From positions 62,001 to 126,000 of the forward strand of contig JAHDLB010000010.1 of NCBI GenBank assembly GCA_018432315.1: a stretch of DNA of 64,000 bases. Reading direction: 5' to 3'. The notes under the pieces are model-generated. The model was not told the DNA's origin. It did no database searches and saw only the letters and a list, made by a program, of their open reading frames with translations. This document shows, piece by piece, positions 1 through 11,596 of the stretch. The position numbers and the translations under genes were made by a program. Each line of letters opens with the position of its first letter. The first letter of the stretch is position 1. This DNA is from Anaerolineae bacterium (GTDB lineage: Bacteria > Chloroflexota > Anaerolineae > Aggregatilineales > Aggregatilineaceae).

Positions 1-68
1 TGGATGCCCAACTGCATGAGCTGTTCGAGATTCGGGGTATTGACGTCTCGATTCGTTTCGCTGTCCAT
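1..68 (-). CDS. N-terminal fragment of an unidentified protein (continues beyond the window)
   Basis: An ATG on the minus strand at 68-66 opens a frame that runs off the window start. Its 22 visible residues begin MDSETNRDVNTPNLEQLMQL. A GGGGAG ribosome-binding site lies about nine bases before the ATG, which supports a real start. The opening resembles the helical lead-in of TPR-like proteins, but that is only an impression. It is divergently oriented from the PfkB-family gene, and the roughly 195 bp between them probably hold both promoters. Confidence 0.5.
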   Translation of the reverse strand, partial: MDSETNRDVNTPNLEQLMQLGI

Positions 69-263
69 CCGCGAGTGCTCCCCAGTCGTGTACGGATCGG
101 AAAACAGTTTACGACAAAATGCTGACACTGTTTATAGTCTTTTCCGGACCGGCTGACAAGTCGGCAGGATGATAGGGGCGCGAGTCGAGTCGTTTCTTTG
201 ACGGGAGCCGGGTGCTAGGGCACAATCGGAAACAGGCATCCGGTCAGACCGCGGGAGCACGGC

Positions 264-1199
264 ATGAATACAGAGCCATCGGTACTCGTGATCGGAACAT
301 CCGGTATCGACGTGAAGGGACGCCCATTCGAGCCGCTTCGCATGGGCACATCGAACCTGGGCCGCGTGCGGAACAGCGTGGGCGGCGTGGCGCGCAACAT
401 CGCCGAGAATCTGGCCCGGCTGGAAGTGCCGACCACGCTGCTCTCGGCAGTGGGACAGGACGACCTGGGCGAGTTCGTCGTGTCGCATACCGCCCGCGCC
501 GGTGTCGACGTCAGCCACATGCTGCGCCTGCCGGACGTCCAGACGGGGAGCTACGTGGCGATCCTCGATGAAACGGGCAAGCTGCACGTGTCGGTCAGCG
601 AGTACGACATCGTCAACAGCATTTCGCCCGCCTATTTGCGCGAGCATCGCGCCCTGTTCGCCAGCGCCTCGATGATCGTGATCGACGCCAACCTGTCCGC
701 CAAGTCGCTGGCGACGGTGTTCAGCCTGGCGCGGCGCTACAAAGTGCCGGTGTGCGCCGATCCGACATCCCAACTGCTGGCGGAGAAGCTGATCCCGCAC
801 CTGCCGGAGCTGTACATGCTGACGCCCAACGCGGTCGAAGCGGCGGTCCTGTGCCAGACGGACGCAGCCCCGGCCACGAGCGAGAGCGCGATCGAAACGG
901 CGCAATGCCTGGTGAGCCTGGGCGTGAAGATCGGGGTCGTGACTCTGGCCGAGCAGGGGCTGGCGTATGCCGACAGCAGCAGCGCGGGTCACATCCCGGC
1001 CCTGCGCACGCAGGTCGTGGACGCGACCGGGGTCGGTGACGCGCTGTCGGCTGCCGTGATCTTCGGCCTGTTGAACGACATGCCGCTGGACGAGGCGATG
1101 CGCCTGGGGATCTCGGCGGCGGCCCTGACGCTGCGCACGCGCGCGACGGTGTACGAGGGCCTGAGCCTGGATCGCTTGTATGATGAGCTTGTGGTGTGA
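264..1199 (+). CDS. PfkB-family carbohydrate/nucleoside kinase (pseudouridine-kinase-like)
   Basis: This is a 311-residue ribokinase-fold kinase that would phosphorylate a sugar or nucleoside with ATP in the cytoplasm. The N-terminal PfkB signature appears as GGVARNIAENL at residues 40-50. The C-terminal signature DATGVGDALSAA at 253-264 holds the anion hole and the catalytic base Asp259. The GGVARN form resembles pseudouridine kinases (PsuK), but no pseudouridine glycosidase gene is adjacent, so the substrate is open. The ATG is followed directly by conserved beta-strand sequence. Endonuclease III begins 10 bases after the stop, so the two probably share a transcript. A TATAGT box at 133-138 is a possible -10 element, but its -35 is poor. 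Confidence 0.85.
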   Translation: MNTEPSVLVIGTSGIDVKGRPFEPLRMGTSNLGRVRNSVGGVARNIAENLARLEVPTTLLSAVGQDDLGEFVVSHTARAGVDVSHMLRLPDVQTGSYVAILDETGKLHVSVSEYDIVNSISPAYLREHRALFASASMIVIDANLSAKSLATVFSLARRYKVPVCADPTSQLLAEKLIPHLPELYMLTPNAVEAAVLCQTDAAPATSESAIETAQCLVSLGVKIGVVTLAEQGLAYADSSSAGHIPALRTQVVDATGVGDALSAAVIFGLLNDMPLDEAMRLGISAAALTLRTRATVYEGLSLDRLYDELVV

Positions 1200-1209
1200 G
1201 GCTGCGCTG

Positions 1210-1923
1210 ATGACATCGACCAATTCCCAAGAGGCGGTGCTCGATCCCGAAACGCTGGACCTGCGGCGGCGCCAGTACGCGCACATCGCCGAACTGCTGG
1301 AGGAGTTGTACGGGTACCCGGAATGGCGCTCGCACCTGCTCCCGCTCGACGAGCTGGTGAGCACGATCCTCAGCCAGAGCACGACCGACTCCAACCGGGA
1401 CGTAGCCTTCAATCGCCTGGTGGAGCGCTTCGCGGATTGGGAAGCCGTGCGTGATGCGCCGGTCGAGGACGTGGTCGAGGCCATTCGACCGGCAGGGCTG
1501 GCGAACCAGAAGGCGCCGCGCATTCAGGACGCGCTGCGTTTCGTGACCGAGCAGCGCGGCGAGCTGACGCTCGACTTCCTGGCCGACATGGACATCGAAG
1601 CGGCCAAGGCGTGGCTCACGCAGATCAACGGCGTGGGTCCCAAGACCGCGGCTATCATCCTGCTGTTCGCGTTCGGCAAGCCGGCTTTTCCGGTCGATAC
1701 GCACGTGCACCGGGTCACCAAGCGCCTGGGGTTGATCGATCCGAAGACGAGCGCGGAGAAGGCGCACCGCGAGCTGGAAGCGATCATCCCGCCGGATGAA
1801 TACTACCCGGCCCATCTGAACATCATCCGGCACGGGCGCGAGATCTGCCACGCGCGGCGCCCGCGCTGCGAGGAGTGCCCGCTGACATCATATTGCGATT
1901 ATTACCAGGCATTGATCCGCTAG
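1210..1923 (+). CDS. nth: Endonuclease III (DNA glycosylase/AP lyase, HhH-GPD family)
   Basis: This 237-residue base-excision-repair enzyme removes oxidised pyrimidines and cleaves the abasic site. The helix-hairpin-helix motif GVGPKTAA carries the catalytic Lys145, and VDTHVHRV carries Asp163. The C-terminal cysteines follow the Nth [4Fe-4S] pattern C-x6-C-x2-C-x5-C (CHARRPRCEECPLTSYC). An upstream ATG at 1180 would overlap the kinase gene. The ATG at 1210 has TGAGG eight bases upstream and is preferred. It is the second gene of a likely two-gene transcript with the PfkB kinase. Confidence 0.9.
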   Translation: MTSTNSQEAVLDPETLDLRRRQYAHIAELLEELYGYPEWRSHLLPLDELVSTILSQSTTDSNRDVAFNRLVERFADWEAVRDAPVEDVVEAIRPAGLANQKAPRIQDALRFVTEQRGELTLDFLADMDIEAAKAWLTQINGVGPKTAAIILLFAFGKPAFPVDTHVHRVTKRLGLIDPKTSAEKAHRELEAIIPPDEYYPAHLNIIRHGREICHARRPRCEECPLTSYCDYYQALIR

Positions 1924-1942
1924 CGCGCCCAAAGTCGCCCTA

Positions 1943-1969
1943 TCGACCGGCGCCGGAGCGTGGTATAAT
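1943..1969 (+). promoter_or_regulatory. Possible extended -10 promoter upstream of the rpoB leader
   Basis: TGGTATAAT at 1961-1969 is a perfect extended -10 element. A weak -35 (TCGACC, 1943-1948) sits 15 bases upstream. It would start transcription about 330 bases before rpoB, through the hairpin region at 1999-2013, so it could make a longer rpoB leader or a separate small RNA. Confidence 0.4.
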
Positions 1970-2123
1970 ATTAAGTTGTTGGGCGCCAGGGATCACGGCA
2001 GGGTGCTACCCTGGGCGTGAGGATGGCGGGAAGGGGCACATATCACGAGAAATCGCTGCCACAACCGCTCAATTCGCGAGAGACAGATGCAGATGAATTG
2101 AGCGTGACGCGGCATTTTTGTTA

Positions 2124-2151
2124 TTGACATGCGACTATCTCGTGATATAAT
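2124..2151 (+). promoter_or_regulatory. Consensus sigma-70-type promoter of rpoB
   Basis: TTGACA at 2124-2129 and TATAAT at 2146-2151 are both perfect consensus hexamers with a 16-base spacer. Transcription would begin near 2158, giving an rpoB leader of about 147 bases. Confidence 0.85.
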
Positions 2152-2304
2152 GTCTGTTCTTGAACCCCATAATGTCTAGGCATACGGAAAAACCTCTTAT
2201 CATTCTGAGCCAAATTGAGGAGACATGCTCTCCCTATCCCCACATCGGTATACACCGGACTCTGGTGGTTGTATCTGTCGGCAAGTGACCTCGAGGAGTG
2301 GTGA

Positions 2305-6252
<3,948 letters not shown>

Positions 6253-6272
6253 GTTTACCCACCGGATGCACA

Positions 6273-6308
6273 CGGGGCGGGCGGAGACATTCTGCTCGCC
6301 CCGTTTTT
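6273..6308 (+). terminator. Intrinsic terminator of rpoB
   Basis: A ten-pair stem (CGGGGCGGGC at 6273-6282 with GCTCGCCCCG at 6294-6303, one G-U pair) is followed directly by five T. It lies 20 bases after the rpoB stop and separates rpoB from the next gene. Confidence 0.9.
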
Positions 6309-6488
6309 GATCCGCGCCCCTGCTGCAATTCCCCCCGCAGACGTCCCCACTGCGGCGAAGGACCGCCTCGCCCGGACAGGCCGGCAGGTGCGTGTCGTGC
6401 CCCTGTGATCCTCGCTGCCGGCAGGGGGCCGGCGCCGCTGTGTGTACCAATAGCGTGGCAATCGTCTGCTCAGCGTGTAGTTACCGTT

Positions 6489-6517
6489 TTGTACGCGTGT
6501 GCGAAGAGTTATACAAT
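6489..6517 (+). promoter_or_regulatory. Probable promoter of the repeat lipoprotein gene
   Basis: TACAAT at 6512-6517 is a good -10. TTGTAC at 6489-6494, 17 bases upstream, is a weak -35. The start site would lie about 60 bases before the lipoprotein ATG. Confidence 0.5.
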
Positions 6518-6586
6518 ACCGGTTAGAGCTATCAAAACAATTCAATAACGTGAAGCTCTTTGTAATCCCCTGGACGGAAGGATGCC

Positions 6587-9500
6587 ATGACGCTTTACCG
6601 ACATTCCACTTTGGCCCGATTGGGTCTGGTGTTGGTCATGTTGCTGTTGGCCGGGCTGGCGTGCAGCCTGAGCGGCGGCGATGATGATGAGCGGGACTCG
6701 GACACGGTGCCCACGGTCGAGGCGACGATCACCCCGCCGCTGACCAAGACGCCGATTCCGACGTTCACCGCCTTCCCAACCCGGACGCCGACTCAGTTTT
6801 TCCAGGCGTTCCCGACGGCAACCCGTCTGGCACTACAACCAACCGTTCCGTTCGTCGTGCCGACCTGGACGCCGGTCGTGGCGACGGCCTATCCCTACGA
6901 TGTACGGATCTCGTACCCGGTGGATGGCAGCCAGATCGCAGGCTACATCACGATCATCGGCAGCGCGAGTCACCCGCGATTCCTGCAATACGCGCTGGAA
7001 TGGGGGCCCGATCCGAACCCGAGCAACCTGTGGTATCCGCTGACGGCGCCGCAGAGCCGCCCGGTGATCAACGGGGCGCTGGGCGCGTGGAACACCACGC
7101 TCCAGCCGGACGGGCAGTACCAGGTCCGGCTGCACGTGTGGTTGAACGACGGCACCGAAACGCTCGACATTGCCACGGCGATCCGCGTGTCGAATACGCA
7201 GCCCACCGCCGTCCCCACGCTCACCTCCACGCCGCGCCCCAACCGCCCGCCGATCATCAACCCGGTGCCGAGCCAGGTGTTGAACGCGGGCCAGAGCGCG
7301 CGGCTGAACGTGACGGCAAGCGATCCGGATGGCGACCCGGTCAACATCTTCACGTCGTCGAGCAATCCGGCCATCGCCGGCGCCCAGGTCACCGCGGCGC
7401 GTGAGATCAGCGTGGCCGGGGTCACTGCCGGGACGGCGACCATCACGGTCACGGCCAACGACAACCGGGGCGGGCTGAGTAGCACGGCCTTCATCGTGAC
7501 CGTTCAGGGGCAGAACCGCGCGCCGACGATCAACCCGATTCTCGGCCAGACGATCGAAGTCGGGCAGACGCGCGACATCACGATCACCGCGTCCGATCCG
7601 GACGGCGACGCGCTGACGGTTTCCGCGTCGTCGGATAATGCCAACATCGTGACGGCCAGCGCGCCGAACGTGAGCACCGTTCGCATCAACGGCGTGGCGG
7701 TTGGTACAGCCAACGTGACCGTGACCGCCAACGACGGCAAGGGCGGCGTGATCAACACGGCCTTTCAGGTGGTGGTCGGCGCGGTCAACCGCCCGCCAGC
7801 CGTGGACCCGATCAACGGGCAGACGATGACCATCGGTGAGACGCGGCAGGTTGGCTATCAGGCCGTGGACCCCGACAACGACCCACTGGCGCACGATGTC
7901 CAGTCCGATACGCCGGGCGTGGTGACGGCCAGCATCGCGTCGCCGGGTGTGATCACGCTGGTGGCGCAGGGAGTCGGCCCGGCGACGATCCGGCTGTCGG
8001 TGGACGATGGCACGAACGATCCGACCATCACCACCTTCAACGTGCTGGTGGAGCAGGGCAACCTGCCGCCGCTCATCGAGACGATCCTGCCCCAGACGAT
8101 GAGCGCAGGTGAAACGCGCGACGTCGGCTACACGGCGACCGATCCGGACGGCGACTCGCTGGATGCACAGGTGCAGTCGGACACGCCGGGCGTGGTGACG
8201 GCCAGCATCGCAGCGCCGGGCGTGATTCACCTGGAGGCTGTGAGTGCCGGGACGGCGACGGTCACGCTGTCGGTGGACGACGGCAATAATGCGCCCGTCG
8301 AGATGCCGTTCACCGTGTCGGTGACGGCGGTCAACCAGCCGCCTGTCGTCGGCGCGATCGTGTCGCAGTCGCTGGTCGTGGGCGAGAATGTCCAGGTGGC
8401 GTATAGCGCGACCGATCCGGAAGGCGACACGCTCCAGGCCAGCGTTGATTCCAGCGCGCCGGGCGTCGTGACGGCGGCGATCTCGCAGGCCGGGCTGATC
8501 GATCTGGCGGCCCAGTCGGCAGGGCAGGCGACGGTGACGCTGTCGGTCGAGGATGGCAACAACCCGGCAGTGTCCGTCGCGTTTGCCGTCACGGTGACCG
8601 AAGCCAACCAGCCGCCATCGCTCCAGCCGATTGGCGACCAGACGATCGAGGCGGGTGGTTCGCTGCCGATCTCATACACGGCGACCGACTCGGAGAACGA
8701 TCCACTGCAGGCGACGGCCACATCCGACGCGCCGGGCATCGTGGGCGCGGCGGTCACGCAGCCGGGCGTGCTGACGCTCCAGGCGCTGGCGCCCGGCCAG
8801 GCGACGGTGACGCTCTCAGTAGAGGATGGGAACAACCCGGCGGTTAGCGTCTCCTTCGCGGTGACGGTGACCGAAGCCAACCAGCCGCCGCAGGTCCAGC
8901 CGATCGGCGAACAGACCGTGACGGCGGGCGAATCGCTGGTGGTCAACTACTCGGCGAGCGATCCGGATGGCGACCCGCTGCAAGCAACGGCGATCTCGAA
9001 TGCGCCGGGCATCGTGGAAGCCGCGGTGACGCAGCCGGGCGAGATCACGCTGCAAGGCGTGGCCGCCGGGCAGGCGACGGTGACGCTCTCGGTGGAGGAT
9101 GGGAACAACCCGGCGGTCAACGTTCCGTTCACCGTGACGGTGACCACGGCCAACCAACCGCCGCAGGTCCAGCCGATCGGCGATCAGGTGCTGACGGCGG
9201 GCCAGTCGCTGGTGGTCAACTACTCGGCGAGCGACCCGGATGGCGACCCGCTGCAAGCGACGGCCATCTCGAACGCACCGGGCATCGTGGGCGCCTCGGT
9301 GACGCAGCCGGGCGAGATCACGCTGCAAGGTGTGGCCGGCGGGCAGGGCAGCGTCACGCTGGCGGTGAACGATGGCGTGAATCCGGACGTCTCTGTAACG
9401 TTCGGCGTCACGGTCGAGGGCGCGAACAACGCCCCGACGATCCAGCAGATCGGGCCGCAGAGTGTCGAAGCGGGCAGCAGCATCACTGTGCCGATCGTCG

Positions 9501-10780
9501 TAGCCGATCCGGACGGCGATCCGCTGACCGTGTCGGCGGTGTCCGATAACCCGGCGGTGGCGACGGCGGTTGCCAATGGCACGGCGGAAGTGATCGTCAA
9601 CGGCGTGACGCCGGGCCAGGCGAACGTGACGGTCGATGTGGACGACGGGCGCGGCGGAACGGCCTCGACGGGCTTCACCGTCACCGTGACCGGGCTGAAC
9701 AGCCCGCCGGTCATCCAGCCCGATCCGATCCCCGAACAGAACCTGACGGTCGGTGAGGAAATCGCGGTCCCGATCACGGTGACCGATCCGGATGGCGACC
9801 CGGTCGTCCTGACGGCGATCTCGCAGAACCTGGGCGCAGTGTCCGCCGAAGCGGTAGGTGGCAATTTCATCGTGCTGTACGGTGAGGCGGAAGGCTCGGC
9901 GACGGTCGAGGTGACCGCGGACGACGCGCGCGGCGGGATCACGGTGACGAGTTTCACCGTCAACGTGTCCAGCGCGGCACCGACGTTCGACCTGATGCAG
10001 TACCCGGTGCTGCCGGACATCCCGCAGCCGATGGCGCAGACGCTGACCCAGGTGTACCAGAGCGGCATGTCCAACTTTGGCAACCGCGGAAATGCGTTCG
10101 CCAAGGTCGGTGATGACCCGATGGACAGCCAGAACTTCATGGTGCCGTTCGCCGGGGATCAGTTCCAGCTTGGCAACTTCGGCTCGCTGCAGGGCATGAT
10201 CACGGCCTATGCCAGCACGCCGGTCCGCGAGGCGACCGATCCGGCGACGAACAGCTTCGACGTGGACAGCATCGCGGCGGGCGCGGACTTCGGCGTCGAC
10301 TCGCTGGCCGCCCCGGCGCCCGGCGGCGCGCCGTGTGAGGCGGTGGGCGGCGGGACGGCCCTGTCATGCGAGCTTCAGCTCACGCGCCCGGCCATCGCGC
10401 TGGTCAGCTTCTCGGCGCCCAACGTGACGTTCATGGACCCGGCGATGTTCCGCAGCGAGCTGCAAAGCCTGGTGGTGCGCATCCTGAGCGACCACGGCGT
10501 GATCCCGGTGCTGGCAACCATCCCGGCGGGCAACGGGTACTCGACCGAGCAGTTGACCGAGTACAACCGGGCCATCGTCGAAGTGGCGACCGAATCGGGC
10601 GTGCCGCTGTGGAACCTGTGGCGGGCGATGCAGGACCGCGGCATCTCCGACCCGAACAGCGTGGCGCCCAGCGGCGCCGGCGACCTGACCGACGGTTCGC
10701 TCGGCTACGGGTACAACATCCGCAACCTGACCGCGCTGCGATCGCTGGAAGTCGTCCGGCAGGCGGTGGGCATCCAGTAA
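6587..10780 (+). CDS. Giant lipoprotein with ten Ig-like tandem repeats and an SGNH-like C-terminal domain
   Basis: This 1397-residue protein starts with a lipoprotein signal peptide (lipid-accepting Cys26 in LLAGLAC). A Thr/Pro-rich linker (about 40-95) and one non-repeated beta domain (about 100-205) follow. Ten Ig/cadherin-like repeats of exactly 91 residues cover residues 219-1128. Each starts N-x-P-P or N-x-A-P and carries DPDGDP-type calcium-binding-like turns. The last ~260 residues resemble an SGNH-hydrolase fold: AFAKVGDD stands where the nucleophile block would be, VIPVLATIP follows, then YNRAIVEVA. The nucleophile Ser and the DxxH block are not evident, so hydrolase activity is doubtful. 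It probably acts at the cell surface, with the repeats as a stalk. Its own promoter lies upstream and a terminator follows. Confidence 0.85.
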   Translation: MTLYRHSTLARLGLVLVMLLLAGLACSLSGGDDDERDSDTVPTVEATITPPLTKTPIPTFTAFPTRTPTQFFQAFPTATRLALQPTVPFVVPTWTPVVATAYPYDVRISYPVDGSQIAGYITIIGSASHPRFLQYALEWGPDPNPSNLWYPLTAPQSRPVINGALGAWNTTLQPDGQYQVRLHVWLNDGTETLDIATAIRVSNTQPTAVPTLTSTPRPNRPPIINPVPSQVLNAGQSARLNVTASDPDGDPVNIFTSSSNPAIAGAQVTAAREISVAGVTAGTATITVTANDNRGGLSSTAFIVTVQGQNRAPTINPILGQTIEVGQTRDITITASDPDGDALTVSASSDNANIVTASAPNVSTVRINGVAVGTANVTVTANDGKGGVINTAFQVVVGAVNRPPAVDPINGQTMTIGETRQVGYQAVDPDNDPLAHDVQSDTPGVVTASIASPGVITLVAQGVGPATIRLSVDDGTNDPTITTFNVLVEQGNLPPLIETILPQTMSAGETRDVGYTATDPDGDSLDAQVQSDTPGVVTASIAAPGVIHLEAVSAGTATVTLSVDDGNNAPVEMPFTVSVTAVNQPPVVGAIVSQSLVVGENVQVAYSATDPEGDTLQASVDSSAPGVVTAAISQAGLIDLAAQSAGQATVTLSVEDGNNPAVSVAFAVTVTEANQPPSLQPIGDQTIEAGGSLPISYTATDSENDPLQATATSDAPGIVGAAVTQPGVLTLQALAPGQATVTLSVEDGNNPAVSVSFAVTVTEANQPPQVQPIGEQTVTAGESLVVNYSASDPDGDPLQATAISNAPGIVEAAVTQPGEITLQGVAAGQATVTLSVEDGNNPAVNVPFTVTVTTANQPPQVQPIGDQVLTAGQSLVVNYSASDPDGDPLQATAISNAPGIVGASVTQPGEITLQGVAGGQGSVTLAVNDGVNPDVSVTFGVTVEGANNAPTIQQIGPQSVEAGSSITVPIVVADPDGDPLTVSAVSDNPAVATAVANGTAEVIVNGVTPGQANVTVDVDDGRGGTASTGFTVTVTGLNSPPVIQPDPIPEQNLTVGEEIAVPITVTDPDGDPVVLTAISQNLGAVSAEAVGGNFIVLYGEAEGSATVEVTADDARGGITVTSFTVNVSSAAPTFDLMQYPVLPDIPQPMAQTLTQVYQSGMSNFGNRGNAFAKVGDDPMDSQNFMVPFAGDQFQLGNFGSLQGMITAYASTPVREATDPATNSFDVDSIAAGADFGVDSLAAPAPGGAPCEAVGGGTALSCELQLTRPAIALVSFSAPNVTFMDPAMFRSELQSLVVRILSDHGVIPVLATIPAGNGYSTEQLTEYNRAIVEVATESGVPLWNLWRAMQDRGISDPNSVAPSGAGDLTDGSLGYGYNIRNLTALRSLEVVRQAVGIQ
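7241..9970 (+). repeat. Ten tandem 273-bp coding repeats (Ig-like domains)
   Basis: Repeat units begin at 7241, 7514, 7787, 8060, 8333, 8606, 8879, 9152, 9425 and 9698, each exactly 273 bp (91 codons) from the last. Units at 8606, 8879 and 9152 are the most alike at DNA level, with long shared blocks such as GTGACGGTGACCGAAGCCAA and TCGGCGAGCGA. Outer units are more diverged. The pattern fits domain duplication with recent copying in the centre. Confidence 0.9.
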
Positions 10781-10800
10781 ACGTCCGAACATCACTGAAA

Positions 10801-10833
10801 CGCCCCTGGTTTTAGCGGCCAGGGGCGTTTTTT
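10801..10833 (+). terminator. Intrinsic terminator after the repeat lipoprotein
   Basis: CGCCCCTGG at 10801-10809 pairs perfectly with CCAGGGGCG at 10819-10827, followed by six T. The T-run touches the stop codon of the convergent gene on the minus strand. Confidence 0.9.
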
Positions 10834-11503
10834 ATCGCGGCGGGTCCGGCGGGCGGATTGGAGTAGGGACCGTGTCTTCCCCGTCGAAAGACGGCCTGGG
10901 CATGGTCATGGTGCGCTGGGCTGCGTCGGCGGCGCTGCTGGTTTCGGTCCAGCTCGACAGCAGCCGCCAGTAACCGGGGCCTTCGGTGTGGGGCCGGGGC
11001 GTGAATTGCAGCGGGCGCGCCTGAAGGCTCGACAGGTCCGACAGGCGCCCACGCACGGATTGGCGATAATAGTACAGGCGGAAGGCATGCACGCCGTCAG
11101 TCACGGAGAAGGCCGGATCGCTGCCTTCGTTGCGCACGTAAGCGCCGGAGCTCTGGATCAGGGTCACGTCGAGGTAGGCCGCGTCGAGGGCGAGCGTCTC
11201 CGTCGGGAAGACGAAGCAGGTCGGGCGGTCGTCCTGGGTCAGTTCCAGGCGGGACCGGTACACCGGCAGCAGCCGGCCGCGCCGGACGAGGGGCAGCGTC
11301 CGGCTCAGGAACGAGCCGGGGATGAGCGCGACGTCGGTGTCTTCGTTCTTGCGCCACTCGCGCGCTTTGTGATAGCCGCCGCTGCCGGTTTCGACGACCT
11401 GGTACAGGCGATCGTTTGCCAGAAAGATCGCGCCGCGCGGCAGGCGCGCGGTGTCGACCTCGGGCAGGCTCGCGATATACTCTGTCGTTTGGGGATCGGG
11501 CAC
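10832..11503 (-). CDS. Hypothetical protein of 223 residues
   Basis: I do not recognise a family. The frame opens with GTG at 11503, preceded by AAAAGGTG about six bases upstream. There is no signal peptide or membrane segment, so it is probably cytoplasmic. Residues 1-165 look globular with mixed strands (motif LPRGAIFLANDRLYQVVE). The last 50 residues are Ser/Pro/Thr-rich and probably disordered. It is a single gene, convergent with the repeat lipoprotein and divergent from the next lipoprotein gene. Confidence 0.7.
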   Translation of the reverse strand: MPDPQTTEYIASLPEVDTARLPRGAIFLANDRLYQVVETGSGGYHKAREWRKNEDTDVALIPGSFLSRTLPLVRRGRLLPVYRSRLELTQDDRPTCFVFPTETLALDAAYLDVTLIQSSGAYVRNEGSDPAFSVTDGVHAFRLYYYRQSVRGRLSDLSSLQARPLQFTPRPHTEGPGYWRLLSSWTETSSAADAAQRTMTMPRPSFDGEDTVPTPIRPPDPPR

Positions 11504-11596
11504 TGCTACACCTTTTATTTGATTTAACCGCTACCATATTGTAAAACATCTTCGCAACCTGTTCGTTGCGCTAGCGAGCCGATTAGACAATACACG

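Larger units (their letters stand above)
1924..2304 (+). other. Intergenic leader region before rpoB
   Basis: This 381-base stretch has no convincing protein gene. It holds two promoter-like signals: an extended -10 near 1961-1969 and a consensus promoter at 2124-2151. Between them is a small perfect hairpin, CAGGGT-GCT-ACCCTG, at 1999-2013, with alternative pairings to CCAGG just upstream. The 154 bases from the second promoter to the rpoB start would form a long 5' leader, in which I see no recognisable riboswitch. Confidence 0.6.
6253..6586 (+). other. Intergenic region between rpoB and the repeat lipoprotein
   Basis: This 334-base gap holds the rpoB terminator at its left end and a probable promoter near 6489-6517. 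I see no gene or other structure in the remaining ~180 GC-rich bases. Confidence 0.6.

Noticed and set aside
1180-1209. An earlier ATG for endonuclease III inside the kinase gene
   Set aside because: The ten extra residues are not conserved-looking and the ATG at 1210 has a better ribosome-binding site.
1975-2100. A known structured RNA (SRP RNA, 6S or a riboswitch) upstream of rpoB
   Set aside because: I looked for the conserved cores of these RNAs and found none. Only a short hairpin is visible.
7241-9970. The regular repeats as a CRISPR or other noncoding array
   Set aside because: The 273-bp period is a multiple of three, the frame stays open throughout and the units encode Ig-like domains.
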